In this document: piece after piece, positions 10,637 to 20,360 of the stretch
Layout: each line of letters opens with the position of its first letter
Numbering within the stretch: position 1 is the stretch's first letter
NCBI RefSeq assembly: GCF_005796185.1
Contig: NZ_VAHM01000003.1
Location: 1 to 64,000, forward strand
Direction: 5' to 3'
Length of the DNA: 64,000 nt
DNA from: Pseudarthrobacter sp. NamB4
GTDB lineage: Bacteria > Actinomycetota > Actinomycetes > Actinomycetales > Micrococcaceae
Program-made: the position numbers and the translations under genes
Notes under the pieces: generated by a model
Databases searched by the model: none
What the model saw: the letters and a program-made list of their open reading frames with translations, nothing else
Told to the model about the DNA's origin: nothing

Positions 10637-12424
10637 ATGACTGATCGCACCGTGGCCGATGTAATCGTGGATCGCCTCACTACGTGGGGTGTCAACCGGG
10701 TCTTCGGGTACAGCGGGGACGGGATCAACGGCTTCATGGGCGCACTGCGCCGGGCTGAAGGGCGGGTTGAATTTGTCCAGGCCAGGCATGAGGAAACTGC
10801 TGCTTTCATGGCAGTGGGACATGCCAAGTTCACCGGCGGGGTGGGAGTGGTCACCTCCACCCAGGGGCCCGGCGCCGTCCACCTCCTGAACGGGCTCTAC
10901 GACGCCAAGCTGGACGGGGTGCCGGTAGTGGCGATCGTCGGGCAGCAAAGCCGGACGGTACTGGGTTCGGCCTACATGCAGGAGATCGACCTCAACTCGC
11001 TGTTCAAGGACGTCGCCGCGCAGTTCGTCCAGCAGATCAGCGCACCCGAGCAGGTCCCGATGGTCCTTGACCGGGCTTTCCGGACTGCCAAGGCCACTTC
11101 CTCGCCCTGCGTTGTCATTGTTCCGCACGATATCCAGTCGGCGCCCGCCCCTGAACTACCGCAGGAGCACGGCATTGTGGTCACCGCGCCGTCGTGGAGC
11201 ACAGCAGCCGCAACGCCCAGGGAAGAGGACCTGGACGCTGCCGCTGCCCTGCTGAACTCTGCGGAACGCGTGGCGCTGTTGGTGGGGCAAGGAGCGCGGC
11301 ATGCAGCCAAAGAGGTGGTGGCGGTAGCGGAAAAGCTGGGCGCGGGAATTGCCACCAGCCTGCTGGGCAAGCCGTATGTGGACGAGACGCTGCCCTTCGC
11401 CGTCGGCACCATGGGGCATCTGGGCACTACTGCCAGTGCGCACCTGCTGGGCCACTGCGATGCCCTGCTGATTGTCGGTTCCAATGATCCGTGGACCGAG
11501 TTCTATCCGCCCCCCGGCGCTGCCCGCGCCGTCCAGATCGACATCGATGAACGCAAGATCGGCAACCGTTACCCGGTGGAGGTGGGACTGGCCGGAGACG
11601 CCGCATCTGCGCTTGAGGCCTTGGGCAACAGGCTGGAGCCGCGCCTGCGTGGCCCCTGGCAAACAGATGTGGAGCAGGAGGTCAGCCGCTGGCGCATCCT
11701 CGCCGCGGACCGTGCAGCGGTGCCGGCCCAACCCGTCAACCCGGAGCGCGTGGTCCGGGAGCTGAACGGCCGGCTGCCGGAGGACGCGCTTTTGAGCATC
11801 GACGTCGGGAGCTGCGTCTACTGGTACGCACGGCAACTCGTGCTTCCGCCCGGTGTCCCCGCCCACCTCTCCGGAACGTTGGCGAGCATGGGGTGCTCCC
11901 TCCCCTACGGCATTGCCGCAAAACTCGCCCACCCGGACCGTCCCCTCGTGGCACTTGCCGGCGACGGCGCCATGCAGATGGCCGGCACTGCCGAACTGGT
12001 GACCGTTGCCCACCGCTGGCGACAATGGGCAGACCCCCGGTTCGTAGTGTGCGTGTTCAACAACCGGGAACTGACCGAGGTGACGTGGGAGCAGCGGGAG
12101 TCCGAGGGCGAACCACGGTTTGCGGCCAGCCAGGAGCTCCCCGATTTTCCCTTCGCGGGTTACGCAGACCTGCTGGGCCTTACTGGCATCCGGGTGGAGG
12201 ACCCGGAGCTCATCGGGGACGCCTGGGAGCAGGCCTTGGCGGCCGACCGGCCGGTGGTGATTGAAGTGCTAACCGACCCCGGGATTCCCCTTCTGCCGCC
12301 GTTCCCGGCAGGCCGGGAAAAGGCGGAGAGCATGCGCAAGGGCCTGGCAGCGGAGAGCGACGGCGGCCGGGCGTCGGCGTTGCTGGACACTTACCTCGGG
12401 CACGAGGAACGTCCCCGGGGGTAG
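10637..12424 (+). CDS. Thiamine diphosphate-dependent enzyme, pyruvate oxidase/dehydrogenase (PoxB) type
   Basis: 595 residues. Three ThDP-enzyme domains are seen in order: the N-terminal domain with the catalytic Glu in RHEETAAFMAVGHAK, a central Rossmann-like domain (about 190-340), and the C-terminal ThDP-binding domain with the motif GDGAMQM...FNN (about 430-475). Similarity is greatest to pyruvate:quinone oxidoreductase PoxB, which converts pyruvate to acetate and CO2, but acetolactate synthase-like or other substrates cannot be excluded. The start at 10637 follows AGGAGG by 7 nt. It runs the same way as glgP, 45 bp downstream, and is convergent with the barstar-like gene, 6 bp between stops. 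Confidence 0.75.
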   Translation: MTDRTVADVIVDRLTTWGVNRVFGYSGDGINGFMGALRRAEGRVEFVQARHEETAAFMAVGHAKFTGGVGVVTSTQGPGAVHLLNGLYDAKLDGVPVVAIVGQQSRTVLGSAYMQEIDLNSLFKDVAAQFVQQISAPEQVPMVLDRAFRTAKATSSPCVVIVPHDIQSAPAPELPQEHGIVVTAPSWSTAAATPREEDLDAAAALLNSAERVALLVGQGARHAAKEVVAVAEKLGAGIATSLLGKPYVDETLPFAVGTMGHLGTTASAHLLGHCDALLIVGSNDPWTEFYPPPGAARAVQIDIDERKIGNRYPVEVGLAGDAASALEALGNRLEPRLRGPWQTDVEQEVSRWRILAADRAAVPAQPVNPERVVRELNGRLPEDALLSIDVGSCVYWYARQLVLPPGVPAHLSGTLASMGCSLPYGIAAKLAHPDRPLVALAGDGAMQMAGTAELVTVAHRWRQWADPRFVVCVFNNRELTEVTWEQRESEGEPRFAASQELPDFPFAGYADLLGLTGIRVEDPELIGDAWEQALAADRPVVIEVLTDPGIPLLPPFPAGREKAESMRKGLAAESDGGRASALLDTYLGHEERPRG

Positions 12425-12430
12425 GTACTG

Positions 12431-12787
12431 CTACAGCAGGACGGCGGTGACGGCCAGGTCCTTGCCGGCATAGCGTTCCGCGTCCTGGAGGATTTCGCAG
12501 ATGACCCCGAAGGACCGGTCGCTGCGGAAAGGGGCAGCGACCTGCCACAGAACGGTGACCGGCTTGGTGCCGTTGTCGGTGATGGTGTCCGCGAAGTCAT
12601 GCAGCGAATCGTTCAGGGCATCGAAGTCCAGGCCGTAGTCTTCCGGAAAACTGAGGACTTCCCCAAAGGTTTCCAGGACGGCGCGCTTGCTGTCGGCCGG
12701 GGGAACCAGCAGGGTGCGGCGGCCGGCGTCAGCCACCTGTTCCTGCAGTTCCTCCAGGGTCCAGGTATCGCCGGAGTAAATCTTCAT
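12431..12787 (-). CDS. Barstar-family protein (orphan)
   Basis: 118 residues from the ATG at 12787; a TTG 12 codons upstream (12823) is the alternative. The barstar fold is indicated by the start (KIYSGDTWTLEELQ), FPEDYGLDFDALNDSL, which matches the ribonuclease-inhibiting helix region of barstar, and a final VTVLW...VICEILQDAERY segment. Barstar proteins inhibit guanyl-specific extracellular RNases. No barnase-like gene lies in the window, so the partner is unknown. It follows glgX on the same strand with about 50 bp between and may share its transcript. Confidence 0.7.
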   Translation of the reverse strand: MKIYSGDTWTLEELQEQVADAGRRTLLVPPADSKRAVLETFGEVLSFPEDYGLDFDALNDSLHDFADTITDNGTKPVTVLWQVAAPFRSDRSFGVICEILQDAERYAGKDLAVTAVLL

Positions 12788-12839
12788 GCCTTGCTTGGCT
12801 GCCTTCCGCTTAGAAATATTCAATGCTCAGATGAGGTAT

Positions 12840-14951
12840 CTAGGTGCGGTAAATACTGATCGAATAGGCCTCGACAAGGTCCTTCTCTCCCGACGCCACC
12901 TGTCCGCCCTGCCTCTGCTCATGCAGCGGTGAGGTGGTCAGCCGGAGTTCGAACAGCCGGTGGGCGGTGCCCTCGGAGGTTACCCGGGGCAGCGTGATCT
13001 GCACATCCGAGGCGCTGCCGTTCACCACCACCAGGCCGGCCAACGCGCCGTTGTCCGATCCCAACAGGAGCTGTACCACCCGCTGTTGCGGATCGTTCCA
13101 GCGTTCCATGGTCATGGGGTAGCCGTCCTGGTCGAACCAATAAAGGTAGGACTGCTCGTCCCGGACCGGAAAGTCATGGGGCTGCGCGGCGAGGAACTCC
13201 TTGCGCAGGCGGATGTAGCGTTTGGTGCTTCGCAGCATCTCGTGGGACTCGGGAGTCCGGACCCAGTCAATCCAGGCGATTGCATTGTCCTGGCAGTAGG
13301 CGTTGTTGTTGCCGTGCTGCGTCCGTGCCAGTTCATCCCCGGCCGTAATCATGGGAACGCCCAGGGATATGAGCAGCGAGGCCATCATGTTGCGGCGCGA
13401 CTGGGCGCGTTTGGCCAGGATGTGCCCGTTCTCCGTGGGACCCTCGACTCCGTGGTTGTAGCTGCGGTTGTCCCCGTGCCCGTCCCTGTTCTGCTCGCCG
13501 TTGTCCTCGTTGTGTTTGCGGTCAAAGGAGACGAGGTCGTTGAGCGTGAAGCCGTCATGCGCCGCTATGTAGTTCACGGATGCCAGCCGCGACCGGCCGG
13601 ACGCCTGGAAAAGGGCGGCGGACCCGGACAGGGCGTCCGCGAGTTTGGCCGTGGATCCGCCGTGGCCGCCGGCGTCAATGGCCGCACGGTCAGCAAGCCA
13701 GAAAGAGCGGAGGGCATCGCGGAAGTGGTCGTTCCAGTCCACCCAACCCGCCGGGAAGCGTCCGGTCTGCCAGCCCCCGTAACCCACGTCCCACGGCTCC
13801 GCAATCAGCTTCACGTTGGAAAGCACAGGGTCGGCAGCGATGGCCACCAGGAACGGGTGCCGCGGGTCGAACTCGTTCGCCGCATTGCGGCAGAGCGTCA
13901 CCGCGAGGTCAAAGCGGAAGCCGTCAATGTGGAACTCGTCCACCCAGTACCGGAGGGAGTCCAGGACCATCTGGACCACGCGGGGTTCACTGAAGTTGAG
14001 GCTGTTGCCGCAGCCCGTGGTGTCCACATACTTTCCGTGCCCGTCCATGCGGTAGTAGGTCTGTTCGCCCAGTCCGCGGAAGCTGAGGGTCCGTCCGTCA
14101 GGACCGCCTTCGGCCGTGTGGTTGTAGACGACGTCAAGGATGACTTCCAGCCCTGCAGCGTGGAACAGCCTGACCATCCGCTTGAACTCGTCCTGGACCG
14201 CCTGGGTGCCCGCCTCCTGGGCTGCCCTGGTGGCATAGCCAGGGTGCGGGGCAAAGAATGCCGCCGTGTTGTATCCCCAGTAGTTGGTCAGCCCGAGGTC
14301 CAGCAGGTGGGGTTCATCCACGTGGAAGTGCACCGGCAGCAGCTGGACCGACGTGACTCCCAGGCTGGTGAGGTGTTCAATGATGGCGGGGTGCGCCATC
14401 CCGGCGTAGGTACCCCGGAGTTCCTCCGGAACATCCGGATGGAGCATGCTCTGGCCCCGGACGTGTGCTTCATAGATGATGGTGTTGCGCCACGGAACCT
14501 GAAGCCGCTCATCCGTTCCCCAGTCAAACTCGCTGGCGGTCCGGACACTGGTCAGGAACCCGTCGCGCTCCTCTACACCCCGGCCGTAGGGGTCAAGGAG
14601 AAGAGGCTGCCTGCCGTCGTCCTCCACATTGCTGGTGGGCGCGGCAAACGGCAGGGACTGCTCGGTGGAGGCGGCCCGGAAACCGTACCTGGACCCATAG
14701 GGAAGATCCTCGATGATGCCGTGATGGACGCCCTGGGTGACATTCGGCAGCTTTTGGATCCGCCAGTCCCTGCCCGGGGCTTTGTACACGATCTCCAGGC
14801 TGGGCACACCGGGGGCGAAACAGGCCACGTTGGCGCGGCCGCCTGGCCGGTGGCGACTGCCCCCTGAATATGCGCGCGGAACACTGACACCGAGTGGAAC
14901 GGCCGTTGAGGCGTCCATGGTGGAAGCGGTGTCGAAGAGCGGCGTGACCAT
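12840..14951 (-). CDS. glgX: Glycogen debranching enzyme GlgX (isoamylase type)
   Basis: 703 residues. It hydrolyses alpha-1,6 branches of phosphorylase-limit glycogen. An N-terminal CBM48-like domain is followed by a GH13_11 barrel with DVVYNHTAEGG, DGFRFDLAVTL (nucleophile Asp), KLIAEPWDVG and the family-specific DGFTLNDLVSFDRKHNEDNG segment. The ATG at 14951 directly follows a GTG at 14954; the ATG is chosen because it lies 7 nt after a TACTAT box. It completes the breakdown arm with glgP, although the two genes are 2 kb apart. Confidence 0.93.
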   Translation of the reverse strand: MVTPLFDTASTMDASTAVPLGVSVPRAYSGGSRHRPGGRANVACFAPGVPSLEIVYKAPGRDWRIQKLPNVTQGVHHGIIEDLPYGSRYGFRAASTEQSLPFAAPTSNVEDDGRQPLLLDPYGRGVEERDGFLTSVRTASEFDWGTDERLQVPWRNTIIYEAHVRGQSMLHPDVPEELRGTYAGMAHPAIIEHLTSLGVTSVQLLPVHFHVDEPHLLDLGLTNYWGYNTAAFFAPHPGYATRAAQEAGTQAVQDEFKRMVRLFHAAGLEVILDVVYNHTAEGGPDGRTLSFRGLGEQTYYRMDGHGKYVDTTGCGNSLNFSEPRVVQMVLDSLRYWVDEFHIDGFRFDLAVTLCRNAANEFDPRHPFLVAIAADPVLSNVKLIAEPWDVGYGGWQTGRFPAGWVDWNDHFRDALRSFWLADRAAIDAGGHGGSTAKLADALSGSAALFQASGRSRLASVNYIAAHDGFTLNDLVSFDRKHNEDNGEQNRDGHGDNRSYNHGVEGPTENGHILAKRAQSRRNMMASLLISLGVPMITAGDELARTQHGNNNAYCQDNAIAWIDWVRTPESHEMLRSTKRYIRLRKEFLAAQPHDFPVRDEQSYLYWFDQDGYPMTMERWNDPQQRVVQLLLGSDNGALAGLVVVNGSASDVQITLPRVTSEGTAHRLFELRLTTSPLHEQRQGGQVASGEKDLVEAYSISIYRT

Positions 14952-14958
14952 CACCTAA

Positions 14959-14964
14959 ATAGTA
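14959..14964 (-). promoter_or_regulatory. Candidate -10 box of leaderless glgX
   Basis: TACTAT on the minus strand, 7 nt before the ATG at 14951. Confidence 0.5.
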
Positions 14965-15045
14965 GCCGCAGCGCTCCCCTGGCCCGGATGGGCACGGAAC
15001 ATGACGGCGGGAATCCACAGCCCCAATTACGGGGAGGGAGCGCGC

Positions 15046-16035
15046 TTATTTTGCTGCGCGCTGCCTGGAGATCTCGTACAGCGAGATGCCCACTGCCATG
15101 GAGGCGTTAAGGGACTCCATGGCAGAGTCGATGGGGATGGACACGATCTGGTCGCAGTTCTCGCGGACCAGCCGGCTAAGGCCCTTTCCTTCCGAACCCA
15201 CCACAATGCACACGGGTTCGGTCGCGAGCGACAGGTCCGGCAGGGATACGTCGCCGTCGCCGTCCAGGCCCAGGACGAAAATCCCCATGTTCTTGAACTG
15301 CTTCAGGGCATTGTTGAGGTTTGAGGCCCGTGCCACCGGGACGCGGACGGCAGCACCGGCGCTCGTCTTCCAGGCGGACGCGGTGACCCCCACCGAGCGG
15401 CGTTCCGGAACAATGACGCCGTGGCCGCTGAATGCGGAAACGGAGCGGATGATGGCACCGAGGTTGCGGGGGTCCGTGATGCCGTCAAGGGCCACAAACA
15501 GCGGCGCGTTGCCGATGTGGCCCTTCTTCCACTTCTCCACTGTTTCTTCTGCCAGTTCGTAGGCGTCCTGGTAGTCGTACGGCGGGATCTGGAGCACCAA
15601 GCCCTGGTGAACCGCATCCTCGGTCATCCTGTCCAGCTCGGGCTTGCCGGTTTCCAGGAGCGGGATGCCGCGTTCGGCCGCGATCTTCAGGGATTCCTTG
15701 ACCCGGTCGTCCATCTCGATCCGGATGGCCACGTGCAGAGCCTTGGCGGGGATGCCGGCGCGGAGGGCCTCCACCACTGAGTTGCGGCCCGTGACCACTT
15801 CCTCGGTGGCGCGTCCCTTTGGGCCGGACTTGGCCGCCCCGGCGCTGCGGGCACCCGGGTTGCGCTTGGCCGCAGAGCGTTCGGCAAGCTGCTTGGCCTT
15901 GTGCGCCTTGTGGTAGGGGCGGTCCTCGGCCTTGGGCGTTGGCCCTTTGCCTTCCAGGGCCTTGCGGCCGTGGCCACCGGTTCCGATGGTTGGGCCCTTC
16001 TTCGCTTTAACCGATCGGCGACCATTATTGGCCAT
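15046..16035 (-). CDS. rlmB: 23S rRNA (guanosine-2'-O-)-methyltransferase, TrmH/SpoU family
   Basis: 329 residues. A lysine/arginine/glycine-rich N-terminal tail of about 80 residues precedes the SpoU substrate-binding domain (from VTGRNSVVEALRAG) and the knotted SPOUT domain with NLGAIIRSVSAFSGHGV, CIVVGSEGKGLS and IPIDSAMESLNASMAVGISL, the three SpoU motifs. It methylates a ribose 2'-OH in 23S rRNA; RlmB-type G2251 is likely by family and inferred. AAGGGTGG upstream of the ATG serves as ribosome-binding site. It lies downstream of cysS on the same strand, an order shared with mycobacteria. Confidence 0.9.
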   Translation of the reverse strand: MANNGRRSVKAKKGPTIGTGGHGRKALEGKGPTPKAEDRPYHKAHKAKQLAERSAAKRNPGARSAGAAKSGPKGRATEEVVTGRNSVVEALRAGIPAKALHVAIRIEMDDRVKESLKIAAERGIPLLETGKPELDRMTEDAVHQGLVLQIPPYDYQDAYELAEETVEKWKKGHIGNAPLFVALDGITDPRNLGAIIRSVSAFSGHGVIVPERRSVGVTASAWKTSAGAAVRVPVARASNLNNALKQFKNMGIFVLGLDGDGDVSLPDLSLATEPVCIVVGSEGKGLSRLVRENCDQIVSIPIDSAMESLNASMAVGISLYEISRQRAAK

Positions 16036-16138
16036 TGTGTTCCACCCTTGATTGTTATGACTGAGTCTGCATACCAGTCTACTGAACCAGGAAAAATCGC
16101 CCGACCCGGAATGGATGGTCTGCGCGGAACGGTGCGGC

Positions 16139-17605
16139 TCAGTCCCGTTTCAGGCTCCAGGAGGCTCCGTCCGGACCGTCCTCGACCAGCACGCCGGCAG
16201 CTGTGAGGGTGTCGCGGATCGCGTCGGACGCCGCCCAGTTCTTCTCAAGGCGGGCGGCCGCGCGGGCGGCGAGCTGGGCTTCAACCAGGGCCGTAAGGGC
16301 GGCGTGCTCCTTCCCAGCTGCCTCGGCCGGCTGCTGGACAGAATTGAGCCCGAGGACTTCGCTCATGACCGCCACCTCAACCATCGCCTGTCGGGCTGCA
16401 GCGTCGTCCCCTTCGGCAAGCGCGGTATTGCCCGCCCGCACGGTTTCATGCAGTGCCGCAAGGGCACGCGGGACGTTAAGGTCCTCATCCATCGCGTCGG
16501 CGAATGCCTGCGGGGCCTCTTTCGAGGGCCCGGGTGCACCAGCCACAGGGCCCTGCTCCCTGCCGAAGCGTGCCGCGGCTTTGGCCAGGAACCCGTCAAT
16601 GCGTTCGACGGCGGCGGCGGCCTCCTGGAGGGAGGTTGGACGGTAGTCCAGCACGGAGCGGTAATGGGCCTGGCCGAGGTAGTAGCGGACCACGCGGGGT
16701 GACGCGAGCTCCAGCATCTCGGCAGGGCTGATGGTGTTGCCGATGGACTTGGACATCTTCTCGCCCTCGTACGTCACCATGCCGTTGTGCATCCAGAAGT
16801 TGGCGAACGGGTGGCCGGCAGCCTGCGACTGGGCCATCTCATTTTCGTGATGGGGGAACCGCAGGTCCAGGCCTCCGCCATGGATATCAAACTCCGTGCC
16901 CAGGTATTTCGTGACCATCGCGGAGCATTCCAGGTGCCAGCCCGGGCGGCCGGCGCCCCACGGCGAAGCCCAGCTTGCCGTCGTCGGCTCTCCCTCCTTG
17001 GATCCCTTCCACAAGGCGAAGTCGCGGGGGTCCTTCTTCCCGCGGGGATCGGCATCCGGGGCAGCCTGCATGTCGTCGATATTTTGGCGTGTCAGTGCAC
17101 CGTACTTGCTCCAGGAGCGCACCTCAAAGTACACGTCACCGGAACCGTCCAGGGCCGGATAGGCGTGGCCGCGGTCCATCAGCTGCTGGATGAGGGCCTG
17201 CATTTCAGGGATGTGGCCCGTGGCGCGGGGCTCGTAGGTGGGGCGCGAGACACCCAGCGTGTCGTAGGCCTGGAGGAATTCCCGTTCGTAGCGGTAGGCC
17301 AGGGCCCACCACTCCTCTTCCCGCACTTCCCCCGGTTCAGGCTGGAACCCCGGGGCGAAGGATGCTTCGGACTTGGCCAGGATTTTGTCGTCAATGTCGG
17401 TGACATTCCGGACCACCGTCACCCTGAGTCCGCGGTAGGCCAGCCAGCGGGTGAGCTGGTCGAAAGCGATGGCCGAGCGGATGTGTCCCACGTGGGGCAT
17501 GCCCTGCACCGTGGCCCCGCAGTAGTAGAGGCTGGCCTTACCCTCGACGAGGGGCACGAAGTTCCGGACTTCGGCGGAGGCAGTGTCATAGAAGCGCAGG
17601 GTCAC
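16139..17605 (-). CDS. cysS: Cysteinyl-tRNA synthetase
   Basis: 488 residues, class I. It charges tRNA-Cys with cysteine. Seen are the zinc-binding Cys in YYCGATVQG, the HIGH-type motif [23 protein letters not shown] and [14 protein letters not shown] (further zinc ligands), and KMSKSIGN. The C-terminal helical part ends with a typical DALA/anticodon-binding region. The GTG at 17605 lies 6 nt after a TAATCT box, so the message may be leaderless, although a GGAG also lies in that gap. It is 26 bp after ispF. Confidence 0.96.
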   Translation of the reverse strand: MTLRFYDTASAEVRNFVPLVEGKASLYYCGATVQGMPHVGHIRSAIAFDQLTRWLAYRGLRVTVVRNVTDIDDKILAKSEASFAPGFQPEPGEVREEEWWALAYRYEREFLQAYDTLGVSRPTYEPRATGHIPEMQALIQQLMDRGHAYPALDGSGDVYFEVRSWSKYGALTRQNIDDMQAAPDADPRGKKDPRDFALWKGSKEGEPTTASWASPWGAGRPGWHLECSAMVTKYLGTEFDIHGGGLDLRFPHHENEMAQSQAAGHPFANFWMHNGMVTYEGEKMSKSIGNTISPAEMLELASPRVVRYYLGQAHYRSVLDYRPTSLQEAAAAVERIDGFLAKAAARFGREQGPVAGAPGPSKEAPQAFADAMDEDLNVPRALAALHETVRAGNTALAEGDDAAARQAMVEVAVMSEVLGLNSVQQPAEAAGKEHAALTALVEAQLAARAAARLEKNWAASDAIRDTLTAAGVLVEDGPDGASWSLKRD

Positions 17606-17611
17606 CGCTCC

Positions 17612-17617
17612 AGATTA
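17612..17617 (-). promoter_or_regulatory. Candidate -10 box before cysS
   Basis: TAATCT on the minus strand, 6 nt before the GTG at 17605. Confidence 0.4.
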
Positions 17618-17631
17618 GCTGATCGGCCGGA

Positions 17632-18147
17632 TCAGCTGATGGGAAGGTGCGGCCTCGGATACACCAGGGCCGTGGCCACCGCCGAGATGCCCTCACCGCG
17701 GCCCGTGAATCCCAGGTGGTCGCTGGTGGTGGCCGTGACGCTCACCGGCGCGTCGGCGGCGTCGCTGAGGACCTGCTGGGATTCCTCGCGGCGGGGGCCG
17801 AACTTGGGCCGGTTGGCGACGAACTGCACCGCGACGTTGCCAATCTCAAATCCTGCTGCCCGGACAATGCGGGCAGCTTCCGCCAAAAGGGTGACTCCGG
17901 AAGCACCTTCAAACTCTGGCCGGTCCGTACCGAAGTGCGTCCCCAAATCGCCGATGCCTGCGGCGGAGAACAGCGCGTCGGCCGCCGCGTGGGCGACCGG
18001 GTCGCCGTCGGAATGCCCGGCCAGGCCGCGTTCGCCGGGCCAGAGCAGACCTCCGAGCCACAGCTGACGCGGCTGGTCCTCAGCAGCGTACGCGTGCACG
18101 TCCAGGCCAATGCCGGTGCGCGGGATTATCATGTCTGCCGGTTCCAT
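17632..18147 (-). CDS. ispF: 2-C-methyl-D-erythritol 2,4-cyclodiphosphate synthase
   Basis: 171 residues. It is the fifth step of the MEP isoprenoid pathway, releasing CMP to form the cyclic diphosphate. Metal-binding residues are visible as Asp16 and His18 (GIGLDVHAY) and the His of [26 protein letters not shown] and the C-terminal [15 protein letters not shown] segment are typical. It begins 2 nt after the ispD stop, so the two are almost certainly coupled. A possible alternative start is the ATG at codon 6. Confidence 0.95.
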   Translation of the reverse strand: MEPADMIIPRTGIGLDVHAYAAEDQPRQLWLGGLLWPGERGLAGHSDGDPVAHAAADALFSAAGIGDLGTHFGTDRPEFEGASGVTLLAEAARIVRAAGFEIGNVAVQFVANRPKFGPRREESQQVLSDAADAPVSVTATTSDHLGFTGRGEGISAVATALVYPRPHLPIS

Positions 18148-18149
18148 GC

Positions 18150-18932
18150 CTAGCCCTCCACCCAGCGTGCGCCCAGCGGGCCTTCGAGCAGCCCTTCGGC
18201 GAGGATCAGGTCCAGCGGTGTGGTGATCTTCAGGGACTGCATGGAACCGCGGACCACGTGGACCGGGGTGCCAAGCATTTCCACGAGCATTGCGTCGTCG
18301 GTGACGGCTTCGGACTCTTTGCTGTCCAGGCCCCGGGCAGCCTCGTGCGCCTTCAGCAGCGTAGTGAGGCGGAAACCCTGGGGGGTCTGCACGGCGCGGA
18401 GTTCCTCACGGGGTGCTGTTCCGGTGACTACCTCGGGCGCCAGCTCACTGTCGCTTCCGGTGGTGCGGGCCACAGTCTTGACGGTGTCCACTACCGCCAC
18501 TGCGGGAATGACCGCTGCAGCCCCGGCTGCCAGCGCGTCAGCCACCCGATCGAAGACGGACTCGGGCGCCAGGGCGCGGGCTGCATCGTGCACCATGACG
18601 GCCTCTATGCCGTCCATCAAGGCTGCCAGGCCCGCGCGTACCGAGTCAGCCCGGGTGGCGCCGCCCTCGACAATCGAGAGGAGGGGGCCGCCGTCGGCCA
18701 GTTCCTGCCGGAAGTCCTCGCAGAGTTGGCGGAGGCCGTCATGACCAGGGGGCAGCGCGACGCATACCTGACTGCCGGCTCCGGAGGCGACAATGCCGCG
18801 CAGGGCATGCATCAAAATGGGTTCGCCGCCCAGCGGTACCGCTGCTTTGGGCATGCCGTAGCCCAGACGCTGTCCTGAACCTGCTGCCACCAGGATCACG
18901 GCGGTGACCAGGCGCGTGGGTGTTTCGCTCAT
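18150..18932 (-). CDS. ispD: 2-C-methyl-D-erythritol 4-phosphate cytidylyltransferase
   Basis: 260 residues. It joins CTP and MEP to form CDP-methylerythritol. The nucleotidyltransferase signature [19 protein letters not shown] is near the start; [10 protein letters not shown] and VQTPQGFRL are the other family motifs. A longer open frame runs up to 19040, but the ATG at 18932 matches the family start and lies 7 nt after a TAGGCT box, so the extension is rejected. With ispF it makes the MEP pair downstream of carD; a terminator (19016-19047) separates it from carD, so it probably has its own promoter. Confidence 0.95.
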   Translation of the reverse strand: MSETPTRLVTAVILVAAGSGQRLGYGMPKAAVPLGGEPILMHALRGIVASGAGSQVCVALPPGHDGLRQLCEDFRQELADGGPLLSIVEGGATRADSVRAGLAALMDGIEAVMVHDAARALAPESVFDRVADALAAGAAAVIPAVAVVDTVKTVARTTGSDSELAPEVVTGTAPREELRAVQTPQGFRLTTLLKAHEAARGLDSKESEAVTDDAMLVEMLGTPVHVVRGSMQSLKITTPLDLILAEGLLEGPLGARWVEG

Positions 18933-18939
18933 GCGGACT

Positions 18940-18945
18940 AGCCTA
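18940..18945 (-). promoter_or_regulatory. Candidate -10 box of leaderless ispD
   Basis: TAGGCT on the minus strand, 7 nt before the ATG at 18932. Confidence 0.55.
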
Positions 18946-19015
18946 CGTCCCCTGCCGCACGGAGCGCCTGGACACCTCCGGATGAATGTTCCGGGCAGCA
19001 AAGCGGGCAAAAAGT

Positions 19016-19047
19016 AACCCCGGCGGCACTTAGGTGCCACCGGGGTT
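19016..19047 (-). terminator. Intrinsic terminator of carD
   Basis: A 14-bp arm inverted repeat (AACCCCGGTGGCAC against GTGCCGCCGGGGTT, one non-Watson-Crick position) with a 4-nt loop, 7 bp after the carD stop. Confidence 0.75.
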
Positions 19048-19053
19048 CAATTC

Positions 19054-19536
19054 TTAGGAAGCCAGGACCTCGTCGAGAACGCTTGCAGCCTTCTCCTCGT
19101 CGGTCTTTTCAGCCAGCGCCAGTTCTGAAATCAGAATCTGCCGGGCCTTGGCCAGCATTCGCTTTTCGCCTGCGGAAAGGCCCCGGTCGTGATCGCGGCG
19201 CCACAGGTCGCGGACGACCTCTGCAACCTTGATGACGTCACCGGAAGCAAGCTTCTCCAGATTTGCCTTGTACCTGCGCGACCAGTTGGTGGGTTCTTCC
19301 GTGAACTCGGCACGAAGCACATCAAACACGTGCTCCAAGCCATCCTTGCCCACGACATCCCTAACCCCAACGAGGTCAACGTTTTCTGCTGGAACTTCAA
19401 TGGTCAGATCACCCTGAGCCACCTTAAGCTTGAGATACATCTTCTCTTCGCCCTTGATGGTGCGCATCTTGATTTCTTCAATCTTCGCAGCACCGTGGTG
19501 AGGGTAAACTACTGTCTCGCCGACCTCAAATACCAT
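19054..19536 (-). CDS. carD: CarD/CdnL-type RNA polymerase-binding transcription regulator
   Basis: 160 residues, the normal length. The N-terminal Tudor-like RNA polymerase-interaction domain ([20 protein letters not shown]) is followed by the helical DNA-binding domain with the conserved [17 protein letters not shown] segment, whose Trp wedges the upstream edge of the open complex. In actinobacteria it stabilises open complexes at rRNA and many other promoters. A GGGG-containing ribosome-binding site precedes the ATG, and TAAACT about 40 bp upstream could be its -10. It heads carD-ispD-ispF-cysS-rlmB, the same order as in mycobacteria. Confidence 0.95.
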   Translation of the reverse strand: MVFEVGETVVYPHHGAAKIEEIKMRTIKGEEKMYLKLKVAQGDLTIEVPAENVDLVGVRDVVGKDGLEHVFDVLRAEFTEEPTNWSRRYKANLEKLASGDVIKVAEVVRDLWRRDHDRGLSAGEKRMLAKARQILISELALAEKTDEEKAASVLDEVLAS

Positions 19537-19724
19537 GTGGACATTTCCCCTTTCCCGCTGACCAGTTTATCACGTTGCAGGCATATGACCGGCCCGTGAA
19601 AGGGCCGCGAACCGCAGAAATACGCGGAAAATGGGCCTAATCCGCCCCCTCCACCCCTTGACGAACGCGGATAATAGTGCATGCACGCCCGTTCCGAGAA
19701 GGGTGATGTGACAGCACCGAATCC

Positions 19725-19751
19725 TTGTTTGGCCTGCTTTGCGGATAGGCT
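19725..19751 (+). promoter_or_regulatory. Candidate promoter of the lipoprotein gene
   Basis: TTGTTT (19725-19730) and TAGGCT (19746-19751) with a short 15-nt spacer; predicted leader about 35 nt with GAGGAG before the GTG at 19793. The rest of 19537-19792 holds no gene that I can see. Confidence 0.4.
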
Positions 19752-19792
19752 ATGCGTGATTAATCTTTCAAGACTCTCGAGGAGTACGTGAC

Positions 19793-20347
19793 GTGCGTTT
19801 CACTGCGACCAACCGGGCCCAGCGCGGCAAACTGGCACTGACGGCTGCCGCCCTTGGCGTCGGGCTGCTGGCGTCGGGCTGCGGCTACACGAATGCCCAG
19901 CAGACAACTGCGCAGTACCAGCAGTCGGACGGAATCAACACCGAGATCGGCCCGCTCGAAGTGCGCAACCTGCTGATCGTCTCCGCCGGTGAGGACCAGC
20001 CCGGCCGCGTCATCGCTGCGGTGTACAACTCGTCCTCCGAGGATGTCACGCTGACCCTCAACGGCGCTGAAGGTTCGCAGACGGAAGTGCCGGTCAAGGC
20101 CAGCTCATACACGCTGCTGAACGACACCAGCGATCAAGCGATCCTGAGCACCACCGGCGGCATCCCGGGCTCCCTGGTGGACATCAAGATCACTGAAGAT
20201 GCGACCAACATGAGCAACACCGTCAAGGTTCCCGTGCTGGACACCACCCTGCCTGAGTACCAGGAGTACCTGCCGGCCGGCAGCACGCAGTCGCCGTCTC
20301 CCACGCCGTCGCCGACTGCTTCCGAACTGGGCGGCTCGAACCACTAG
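19793..20347 (+). CDS. Predicted secreted lipoprotein of unknown function
   Basis: 184 residues from a GTG that follows GAGGAG by about 9 nt. The first 29 residues are a lipoprotein signal peptide with lipobox LASGC (Cys30 modified), so the protein should be anchored on the outer face of the membrane. Residues about 50-150 look like a small beta-sandwich (IGPLEVRNLLIVSAG, AAVYNSSSEDVTLTL), somewhat like actinobacterial copper-chaperone PCu(A)C-like lipoproteins, but the Met/His copper ligands are not evident, so no function is claimed. The C-terminal 30 residues are Ser/Pro/Thr-rich. It converges on regX3 with a perfect palindrome between. Confidence 0.8.
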   Translation: MRFTATNRAQRGKLALTAAALGVGLLASGCGYTNAQQTTAQYQQSDGINTEIGPLEVRNLLIVSAGEDQPGRVIAAVYNSSSEDVTLTLNGAEGSQTEVPVKASSYTLLNDTSDQAILSTTGGIPGSLVDIKITEDATNMSNTVKVPVLDTTLPEYQEYLPAGSTQSPSPTPSPTASELGGSNH

Positions 20348-20360
20348 TCCGGGCACAAGC

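Noticed and set aside
12960..14867. 635-codon plus-strand open frame across glgX
   Set aside because: Antisense shadow of glgX.
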